Source of the DNA: Fistulifera solaris
Lineage: Eukaryota; Bacillariophyta; Bacillariophyceae; Naviculales; Stauroneidaceae
Reading direction: 5' to 3'
NCBI GenBank assembly: GCA_030295235.1
Contig: AP026145.1
Span: 870,501-934,500 of the forward strand
DNA: 64,000 nucleotides
In this document: positions 56,661 through 64,000 of the stretch, in pieces
How positions within the stretch are numbered: position 1 is the first letter of the stretch
How the letters are laid out: every line of letters starts with the position of its first letter
Notes under the pieces: model-generated
Told to the model about the DNA's origin: nothing
The model's input: only the letters and a program-made list of their open reading frames with translations
Databases searched by the model: none
Program-made: the position numbers and the translations under genes

Positions 56661-56774
56661 GCGAGCGGCGAACAAACACTCTCCCTTTTAGGATTGCATA
56701 TTACTTCTAGTTTATTATCTGTATGAGAATCAAACAACTGTACCAAACCTCTGTAGAACGTCTATAGCCGCTCT

Positions 56775-58791
56775 TTAGGGTCCTGATAGTTGGCAGGAGA
56801 ATGGTGCTCCATGCTTTGACCAGTCTTGTTGAATCGAATAGACAGATCCAGCAGTTGCTGTGATCATGAAGACGAGAGAAAAGTACGTCAACGCACAGCT
56901 CCAATCGAACGACAATCCAAATAATGCTAGTCCGTTCCTTTTCGCCAAAACACGGCGGGCAAGAGCAAGGTCAAGGGAACGGATGTAATCGCCCCTATGA
57001 AAGATACAAGATCCGAAAAGAAGGGAATCGCGTTTGCTACCGTGTAGGACAGCACTGCAATGAGTGCCGTCCAGATCATCCATCGTATCGTAGGAGATTG
57101 TTCGAGTAATCTCCAGTAGGCACGATCTAAACTACTGCAAAGTGCTTGCGAGTTGATGGCGTAACTCACCACAATATGGGCGTACAACAATAAGCCAGCG
57201 ATGCGCTTGGAGAGACTCCCCACCGGTCCAATGGCATCCAATAAAAGGAAGGTGGGTTGCGACCCGCCAACAACACCAAAATGACGTAAAACGTCCCAAA
57301 GGATGATAACGAAAGCGCCAGACTCTGAGGTGCTTTTTGACGATCGACCAGTTCGTGTCGAATGTTCAAAAATAGTTTTTGACTGCCGACAGCAAAACCA
57401 ATACTGCCCAAAGCACTGAATTTCCGTAACCAGTTGTTGACGGTCGAAGTGGTCAGTTGGCGGACGTCCGGACGTATTGTTGGTGATGGTGAAAAATGAA
57501 TGGCATGGAGACACTGTACTACTACCACCAACAAGGCCAATAAACTCAATAGACTGGCCGTTCGTCCCAAGCGCGCCATGGTTCGCAATTGACTGACAGC
57601 CAACATACAGAGACAGGCACACAAGCCCGCCATTGGCAAACACAATTGTGGAAAGACCGCTTGCAAAGCATGACTCATGACCAAGACATAATTTCCCAAA
57701 ACGAGAAAGATGTTGGTGTAGTATATGATGCGAACCATTCGTGTCGCTCGTTTGTGATCAAACAGTGCTTGTGTGAACCCAATAAAGTCATGAGTGGCCG
57801 TGTCGTGGTGCAATTTTTCTCCCGTACAAGCGGTCAGCGGAAGTAGATCGATCCACTCGGGGTCGTTCTGCTGCTGTTGTGACAGTAAACTCATAATAGA
57901 ATTTGCCGTATTCTGATTGATTTCTCGATAGTCAGTGTCGTCTGTTACCTTGGCTTGAATAATGTGCGATTGGGCGTTCTTTTTCGATGTCTTGGCAATT
58001 TTACCCTGCTGCAATGATTCTTGATACCATCGATTCTCTAATTCATGTTGCTGTTCGACATCGATTGCGGTCCAATGTAAGATCGTTCCTGCATATAAAT
58101 TGATCGGTAATTGCATAATTAAAAAGAAGAACCCCCAAAAACTTCCCAAGGTGGCAATGTTGCCGGGCAACGCCAACAAACCCGTCCCCAAACATTCGGC
58201 CGTCAACAATAAAGCAGCTTGTCCGACATTCAACAGATGCGATGTAGTGCCGGGTGAATAATTCGAATCGATACTAAATTCCGAATCATGACGAATCAAC
58301 AAATTGCTGGTGGTAAGATTCGTCGTGAGCGGCAACAATTGGGTTTGCTCGTTGGTTGTTGCATTCGTGAAATTAGTGGTGCCCTTCGTAGTCGAGTGAC
58401 GATCCTTCGGCGGTTCGAATATACTCAGAAGTGATGTCATATGCTTTTCATGCAGCAGGAAGCGATAGAGGGGAAATGTGATGTAATAGGAAAGCATAAA
58501 GCATATAATGACGAGAATGCGAATCGAGGACGAATAAAACGAACATTTTTGGCGGAAAAAAATGTCGCTCATCATTCGTGATTCACTTTGACATACAGGA
58601 TTAAATAAGGACCCCATACTTTTGAAGCCACACTGCGCGCATAGGTGACGTTCGACACCTGGATGAAATCCAGTCACGGACTGAATAAAGACAAATCCAA
58701 GTTGTACTACTGCAATAACTAAACCATACAGATTACAGCTGGCTGGTTTTATAAGCGTTGTGTAGTAGCTAGACATGGAACTCATATTCAT
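56775..58791 (-). CDS. AAAP-family amino-acid transporter, two one-base breaks
   Basis: Three minus-strand frames join into about 672 residues when one base is added to each of the runs at 57278-57281 and 56939-56942 (rebuilding FYVIFGVVGGSQPTFLLLDA and FWRKRNGLALFGLSFDW). The transporter core starts around HLLNVGQAALLLTAECLGTG, which matches the first helix of Aa_trans proteins, and has about eleven hydrophobic segments. A long polar loop of Gln, Asn and Asp lies between helices 2 and 3. Such proteins move amino acids with protons across plasma or vacuolar membranes. The N-terminal 117 residues from ATG 58791 contain two further hydrophobic stretches; ATG 58440 (MTSLLSIFEPPKDRH) is an alternative start. 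Confidence 0.8.
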
Positions 58792-59085
58792 GATCCATTC
58801 GATAGGAATTCCTAGTTTGTAGTTATCATTTTTCTGCTGACTTGATTCGTTTTACAATTACCATTATGCGTTTCTAGCATAAACGATGGTGAATAACAGC
58901 TCTCGCTAGCATGAGATTGCTACATTTCAGTCATGGACATGCAAATGTAATTGTTTAAATATATATATAGTAGCCTATGGCTTTCGTTACTTTTCGATTT
59001 GCTGCATAAATCGATTCATCCATTTTTGCCTACAGAAACTCAAGTGTGCGCTTTCCTCTTGTCCGCGATTTACTCCTTCAGAAAT

Positions 59086-59608
59086 TTAGCGACGGCCCAA
59101 GGAGGTCATGCGGCGCTGAATCTGTGCGTGCGATTCTGTAAGAAGAGAGCGTGGTTAGTCACTAATGAATCATTCACGAGATACAGAAACGATGAACAAG
59201 CAACGGGGTCTCGTTCGTTCAAAGCGTCATATATTCATAAGGAAACACTCACCACGTTTTTCCGATAAAGCACGACGGGCCTCGACGGCGGCACCGGCCG
59301 TCATTCCGGCAAACGGATCGGTCGGTCGTCGCGACGACAAGCGATAACTGTGACAAGCGTCAGGAAGATCTTCGTAACGCAACTGGGATGCCAGACGCTC
59401 ACAGTAGGCTTGATCGGAAGAGGATGACGAAGTAGAACCTGTAATTAATGGAATGAATAGAAGGAAATATGAGATGACGGAAACATACAACAAGCGTGCG
59501 GCAACACGACACAACACAACTTAAAACTCCTCGAAATACACAACACGACAACTTACTCGTCTTGGAGGATGCTGGGCTGTTCTTGGGAATCGAAGTAGCA
59601 AGGATCAT
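59086..59608 (-). CDS. Small conserved protein with three exons; paralogue of 21768-22279
   Basis: Exons 59608-59557, 59438-59253 and 59135-59086, with introns of 118 and 117 bp, both in phase 1, join to 95 residues. Shared blocks with the 22-kb gene are C-x15-C around YEDLPDACHSYR, RPTDPFAGMTAGAAVEARRA and the end ESHAQIQRRMTSLGRR. The first exon (MILATSIPKNSPASSKT) is not conserved. Conservation of exon sizes, intron phases and protein, but not of intron sequence, indicates an older duplication. No domain is recognised; a small soluble or complex-bound protein is likely. Confidence 0.8.
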
Positions 59609-60031
59609 GATATTGTTCAGTTTTGTTGATCTTTGGAGAGCAATGACCGGAAGAGGAAGAAAATGAATGATCTCTTTGGCGCAGAAAATCAACAGAAGAA
59701 GCAGAAAAAAAGATCGATGGATCCGTGTCACAAGGATACCATGTCACGCGGAGTCGCAGTATGCAAAAAAGAGTGCAATCGAAATGAAGCTCTACATCAA
59801 AACACACAGAACACGGAAGAACAAGGGGCTGTAGGGTCACTGGGATCTTTGTGTTCTATAAAAAGCCGTACGTGGTGTTCTTCTACCAATCAAAACGACG
59901 GAACTAACGATCGTTCGAAGATACGCTAACGTCACGGAACGAACAAAGATTAGGAAAGACTAGACTCGTATCGTCGCAATCATTCATTATACATCTTCAA
60001 TAGATTAACGTGAACACTACTCATTGCAAAT
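59609..60031. other. Intergenic, no gene seen
   Basis: 423 bp. A frame at 59633-59929 is lysine- and glutamine-rich and not supported. Confidence 0.35.
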
Positions 60032-61338
60032 CTAACCCTCATAATCTGGAATAATCTCAACACCGGGCAGCTTATCACCCGCCAAGAGTTCAAGCGTGGC
60101 GCCACCTCCGGTGGAAACGTACGTAACCGAGGACGTCTTGTCAAAAGCAGCTAGGGCCGCCACACTATCACCGCCTCCAACGACGGTAATAGTACCGTTG
60201 CGGGTCACTTTCTCGAGTTCGTCAACCAGCATACGAGTACCTTGATCGAAAGGGGCAATTTCGAAAACTCCCATGGGACCATTGAAGCAAATCTTGCTAG
60301 ATTCAGCCAATGCCGATTTGAAGGAGTCAATAGTTGCCGCACCGCAATCAAGACCCATCCAGCCTTCTTCAATTCCGGCGCCGACTTTCATCTCAAATGT
60401 CTTGGTGTCTTGAGGATCCATGGGACCCTTGGGAAATCCTTGCGCACAAACGGCATCGACAGGCAAAAGATCTTCTTACCAGCGGCTTCAGCTTGCTCTA
60501 ACAAGTTCTTGGCAGTATCAATCATGCCTTCTTCGACCAAACTGGTACCAATGTTGATACCCTTGGCTTTCAAAAACGTAAAGGCCAGGCCACCTCCCAA
60601 GATCAAATTATCCACGTTACTAAGAAGGCCTTGGATGACGGGAAGCTTGGTACTGACTTTGGATCCTCCGATGATGGCCGTGATCTTGTCGTCGGACGTG
60701 TGGCGGAAATCGAGAAAGGCCAGCTCGGAAGCGACCAAAATACCGATACCGACTTTACTCTTGTCCTCCATGCACGCCGGAACACCGTGTGTCGACGCAT
60801 GCGCACGATGGGCTGTTCCAAAAGCATCGTTGATGTAAGCATCGGCGTAACTGGCCAGAATTTGTGCCATTTCTGGATCATTCTTCTCTTCCTTCTTGTA
60901 AAAACGTAGATTCTCCAACACACAGATTTGTCCTCCAGACAATTGAGACACGATATCTTTCGCGTCGAGACAATCGGGAACAAATACGACATCTTTGTTG
61001 AGCAACTTGCCCAAGTACTCGGCAATGGGCTTGAGAGACAAGGACTGGCGTTCGTGACGCGTCGCATCATCGTCGGCGCCGGCTTGCACCAACTTGGGAC
61101 GTCCCATGTGACTGCACAAGACGGCATTGCATCCGGCGTCAATGACACATTGAATCGTCGGCAAAGCGCCACGGATACGACTATCGTCGGTAATGTTGCC
61201 ATTGGAATCCATGGGAACGTTGAAATCAACTCGAATCAAAAGAGTCTTGTTGGGCTCTCCGAGGGTTTCGAGAACATCGTATACGTTGCGTTTGCGGGTC
61301 GCGCCGACGGGCATGGGAGGAATTCCGGGTTGTGACAT
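60032..61338 (-). CDS. pgk: Phosphoglycerate kinase, cytosolic type, one-base break
   Basis: PGK transfers phosphate from 1,3-bisphosphoglycerate to ADP in glycolysis. The ATG at 61338 (MSQPGIPPMPVGATRKRNVY) has no organelle presequence. N-domain substrate motifs are RVDFNVPMD, SHMGRPK and LENLRFYKKEE; then come GGSKVSTKLPV, GGGLAFTFLKA, FNGPMGVFE and the nucleotide-binding GGGDSVAALAAF, ending STGGGATLELLAGDKLPGV. The frame breaks at the run 60465-60468 (TTTT on the coding strand); one more T rebuilds GKKIFLPVDAVCAQ, the conserved hinge-side strand, and gives 435 residues, near the usual length. As with histone H4, a true lesion in this enzyme is unlikely unless other copies exist. Confidence 0.95.
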
Positions 61339-61919
61339 GATAGAAAACAAAGTAATGAACTGTTAAGAAGGAAAGGAAATCATGTGAGACCGTGTCAAAG
61401 AAGAGAACGAAATCTTCGACGCTTTTCTACGACCTCGTCTGCCGTCGAAAACATGAGCAGAAACTCCCCACAAGCAACCTGCTCTCTATCCGCCTTTCCT
61501 TCCAAGCCAACACTATCAATTGGGTGGATATCAATTGGGTAGATTGCAGTACTATCATCGTACCTTAGGTTGTTATTATCAATTCAGTCGATCGTTGTGT
61601 TTTTTCTTTGAACTTTATTATGTAGGAGATCGCATCTGCCGTCGAATGAACACGCTTCCAACACACGAAAAAGATTTGGGATTCGCATCGATCACACTAC
61701 CAATAAACAGTACACAGGCGCGCGGAGAAGCCTTCGGTCGAAGCTATTCGACAGAAAGTAGGACGCGTCACAAGAGTAAGGTGTCAGCTGGTCAGTCCCA
61801 TTTCGATGACTCAGTCACGTGTAAGCTGTCACGAACGACGGCCAAATAATATTTATATGTGGCCTTCTTCTAGCAAAAATCCTATGCTTCATGTTACTCT
61901 ATTCATAACAACGCTTCCA
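61339..61919. other. Intergenic, no gene seen
   Basis: 581 bp. ATCAATTGGGT occurs twice close together (near 61514 and 61529). Nothing else recognised. Confidence 0.35.
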
Positions 61920-62618
61920 TTAATTTGTCTTTTTAGAATCACCATGTTTTGCTTGCTTCCCCTTCTTGGCCGACCTAAACAACCCTTCGACAAGGATTTT
62001 CCCCATTTTAATGTACCAGTACCAATTCAATGCATAAAATCCCATCACCGCCAATACAATCGGGTGTTGCCATTCCATACCTTCGTTCCGACATTCCTGG
62101 ATCATAATCGGAATCCACACAATCCGACACATTGTATACACTAGAACAAATAATAAAAATTGCAATGGTTGTCGCGTCCGCTTGGCCCAGTGCATGAACG
62201 GATTGCTGAGTTCACACAGGGCTGCCTTACTGTTGGTGCGCAAATGCCGACATACCGGGTGGGTATAATTGGCGAGACCGAGTCCGAGACACAAGATGCC
62301 GTGCAGTAAATAGGGTCCATCGCTTCGGAGGCTGCAGTCGATGATATCAATCAAAAAGTAACCGACGGACCATAAAATACCGATTCGTTCATTGAAACGA
62401 GTGTCGTCTTGATAATATAAACTCATGATTCCCAACGCAATGGCTCCTAAATTGTGTAAATTGTGTAAAGTTTCCCATTTGTGAAACGAGAATTGAGAGT
62501 AGCGCGCGTACGCGTACGCCGTCGTCCACAGAATCAGGGGTATACTGAAGGGTGCGATGGCAACGGGCGCATTGTAAGCTGACCAAGCGCTAGTCAATGA
62601 TTCTGTGAGCATTGTCAT
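61920..62618 (-). CDS. TLC-domain (TRAM-LAG1-CLN8 type) multi-pass membrane protein
   Basis: 232 residues from ATG 62618 (MTMLTESLTSAWSAYNAPVA); a longer frame runs into the minisatellite and is not used. About six hydrophobic segments are seen. Between them lie HKWETLHNLHNLGAIALGIM, VGYFLIDIIDCSL and LLHGILCLGLGLANY, with ELSNPFMH and YTMCRIVWIP later. Asp residues in the second of these, the HxxG-type turn and ELSNPF are typical of TLCD proteins. The C-terminus is lysine-rich (RSAKKGKQAKHGDSKKTN), suggesting ER retention. TLC proteins handle or sense membrane lipids; ceramide synthase itself is unlikely because the Lag1 motif is not present. Confidence 0.75.
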   Translation of the reverse strand: MTMLTESLTSAWSAYNAPVAIAPFSIPLILWTTAYAYARYSQFSFHKWETLHNLHNLGAIALGIMSLYYQDDTRFNERIGILWSVGYFLIDIIDCSLRSDGPYLLHGILCLGLGLANYTHPVCRHLRTNSKAALCELSNPFMHWAKRTRQPLQFLLFVLVYTMCRIVWIPIMIQECRNEGMEWQHPIVLAVMGFYALNWYWYIKMGKILVEGLFRSAKKGKQAKHGDSKKTN

Positions 62619-62771
62619 TGTGTTTCGAATTGTCCTTTGTTGACTTGTGTCTTTGTTTGTGATCGAATGTGGCTCTTTGTTCTTGGCATGCGTTGTGCGT
62701 TTTGCAAAGAAATTTCCCTGAAGCGCGACAGTCTGTCCGTCGTACATCGGCATTCGCACGAAAATGTGTTG

Positions 62772-63095
62772 TTTTCACGTCTCCAGAAAATCTGGGTGAG
62801 TGTTGTTTTCACCTGTCCAGAAAATCTGGGCGTGTGTTGTTTTCACTTGTCCAGAAAATCTGGGCGGGTGTGTAACGGGTGTGACTATGTAACGAATAAT
62901 TTTACTTGTTTTCACTTGTCCAGAAAATCTGGGCGGTTGTTGTTTTCACGTTTCCAGAAAACCTGGGCAGGTGTAGGAAATCGGGCGTGACTTACGTGTC
63001 CCGAGTCCAGAGATCTGGGCGTGTGTTCTTTTCACGTCTCCAGAAAATCTGGGAGTGTGTAGTTTTCACATATCCAGAAAATCTGGGTGATTACA
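62772..63095. repeat. 34-bp minisatellite, about eight copies, interrupted
   Basis: The unit is roughly TTTTCACxTxTCCAGAAAATCTGGGxGxGTGTTG. Units begin at 62772, 62806, 62840, 62909, 62943, about 62995 (degenerate), 63029 and 63063; the spacing is exactly 34 bp where uninterrupted. Between the third and fourth units sits the dispersed 40-bp repeat. CCAGAAAATCTGG inside each unit is nearly palindromic. The array lies in the region shared by two divergent genes. Confidence 0.9.
62868..62907 (+). repeat. Dispersed 40-bp repeat, copy 2, inside the minisatellite
   Basis: Two mismatches to 49923-49962. It displaces the 34-bp register by 35 bp, as expected of an insertion into the array or of an ancestral spacer. 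Confidence 0.7.
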
Positions 63096-63130
63096 ATCTA
63101 TACCGCAAGAAACATGCGTTTGTTGTTCTG

Positions 63131-63192
63131 ATTGTTAATTGTTATGATCGCCCTCTCATTCATTGTTAATTGTTATAATCGCCCTTTCATTC
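63131..63192 (+). repeat. Tandem duplication of a 31-bp unit
   Basis: ATTGTTAATTGTTATGATCG followed by CCCTCTCATTC at 63131-63161 is repeated at 63162-63192 with two substitutions. It lies just before the ATG of the next gene, probably in its promoter or leader. Confidence 0.85.
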
Positions 63193-63242
63193 TGCTTAAC
63201 GTAATCTGTCACTTTCTGATTTACTTCCACGAAAGAGCCGCC

Positions 63243-63704
63243 ATGAAGGAATGCAGTAACACGGTAGAAACAGCCATAATCGATCAGATCGCTTGCATTC
63301 TGAGTTACAACGGTACGGTTCCGGATACGGTTTTAAATTACGCAATCTTGTCAGCACATTTGTACGCGGAACGCATCTCAACCTCACGTCGCTCTACCGC
63401 GACGACTCTCTCCTGCTTCCTATTTGTTGTTGTGTTTCAAATTGTACTGTGCTTGGTGGTAGGATGTTCCGGCATCTCCATAATCTGGTGTGCTTGTTTG
63501 GGATGGCAGTATCGGCAACTGCCTCTGTGGTTAGGTATTCTCGACGGTCTACTGCTCCTGTATTATGCCGTAACAGCGGAATGGATTACGACCGTTGCAC
63601 ATGCTTGTGCGATTGTTATGGGCCAAGGCCTCTACACGTTGTCTTTGTATGCGGAAGAGTCGTTACAGCAACGACCTTTGTATCGCCCTATTGATACGAA
63701 ATGA
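63243..63704 (+). CDS. Small multi-pass membrane protein, unknown
   Basis: 153 residues from ATG 63243 (MKECSNTVETAIIDQIACIL). The frame is open further upstream, but this crosses the 31-bp repeats. At least three hydrophobic segments are seen: FLFVVVFQIVLCLVVGCSGI, IIWCACLGW and WLGILDGLLLLYYAV, with a fourth weaker one (TTVAHACAIVMGQGLYTL). The C-terminus is polar (QQRPLYRPIDTK). No family recognised. Confidence 0.6.
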   Translation: MKECSNTVETAIIDQIACILSYNGTVPDTVLNYAILSAHLYAERISTSRRSTATTLSCFLFVVVFQIVLCLVVGCSGISIIWCACLGWQYRQLPLWLGILDGLLLLYYAVTAEWITTVAHACAIVMGQGLYTLSLYAEESLQQRPLYRPIDTK

Positions 63705-63803
63705 AGGAAAGAAGATAAAAAGTAATGACTCGTGATTACTATGAAAGAGAGAAATCTACGATCAATTTACATGTATCAGGAAACGCCGTCGTAGCATCCA
63801 TTT

Positions 63804-64000
63804 TCAGGCTTTCCCAACCGAAGTGTTGCAGCAACAATTTTCACATTCAGTTGCAGGCGGGGATATCGCTTTCGCGTTTTCGAGACAACATGATTTTGCG
63901 CAACAACAGCAACTACCGCACGAATGTAAGCATTCCAGATGTTTCAAGAGAAAGATTTCAATTTCTTTTAGATCACTCGATCGAAAGATCCAATACATCA
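63804..64000 (-). CDS. Partial cysteine-rich protein, C-terminal part
   Basis: The minus-strand frame is open from the right edge of the window to a TGA at 63804, so it is probably the 3' end of a gene starting to the right. The visible 65 residues contain HSCGSCCCCAKSCC and later CENCCC, about thirteen cysteines. Clusters of this kind are metal-binding or palmitoylated. The extent and function cannot be judged from the fragment. Confidence 0.4.
   Translation of the reverse strand, partial: MYWIFRSSDLKEIEIFLLKHLECLHSCGSCCCCAKSCCLENAKAISPPATECENCCCNTSVGKA

Noticed and set aside
59633-59929. Plus-strand frame overlapping the leader of the small paralogue
   Set aside because: Lysine/glutamine-rich without motifs. 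The minus-strand three-exon gene next to it is supported by its paralogue.
62772-63095. CRISPR-like regular repeats
   Set aside because: Units are adjacent with no unique spacers, the context is a eukaryotic nuclear genome, and there are no cas genes. It is a minisatellite.

Overview
The window is nuclear DNA of a microbial eukaryote, most probably a diatom or close stramenopile. The evidence is short GT-AG introns (about 64-150 bp), closely packed genes on both strands, polyglutamine- and threonine-rich proteins, secreted fasciclin (FAS1) proteins, and core eukaryotic genes: histone H4, Sec24, a NEDD8-like modifier, phosphoglycerate kinase and an EHD-type GTPase. The diatom assignment is inferred from gene style; no marker gene proves it.

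Layout. 1-29.5 kb is mainly housekeeping: an ADP-forming acyl-CoA synthetase, a membrane acyltransferase-like protein, a foldback/MITE element (4909-5361), a DFRP1/Tma46-like protein, a small membrane protein, histone H4, a cyclopropane-fatty-acid-synthase-like methyltransferase, an ABC1/UbiB kinase, a SpoU/TrmH RNA methylase, a large helical protein, an SKA1-like candidate, two unknown genes, a secreted subtilisin, a sulfotransferase-like protein and Sec24. 30-35.3 kb is a tandem cluster of three GIY-YIG nuclease plus zinc-knuckle genes, one fused to a CCCH finger and a WD40 propeller, the last cut by an in-frame TAG. 36-52 kb holds four members of an uncharacterised family sharing three short motifs, other low-complexity proteins, a second MITE (41384-41647), a NEDD8-like gene, an EHD-like GTPase and a FAS1 protein whose three domains each sit on one exon. 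52.7-64 kb holds an ApaG protein with a LYR-like N-terminus, a large FAS1 protein, an amino-acid transporter, a paralogue of the small gene at 22 kb, phosphoglycerate kinase, a TLC-type membrane protein, a 34-bp minisatellite and a small membrane protein. Genes run off both window ends.

A window-wide feature is that many otherwise intact genes are broken by single-base length changes in short A/T runs. About fifteen are deletions and two are insertions. Even histone H4 and phosphoglycerate kinase are affected, so assembly or sequencing error is the likeliest cause; these genes are annotated here as whole loci with the break marked.
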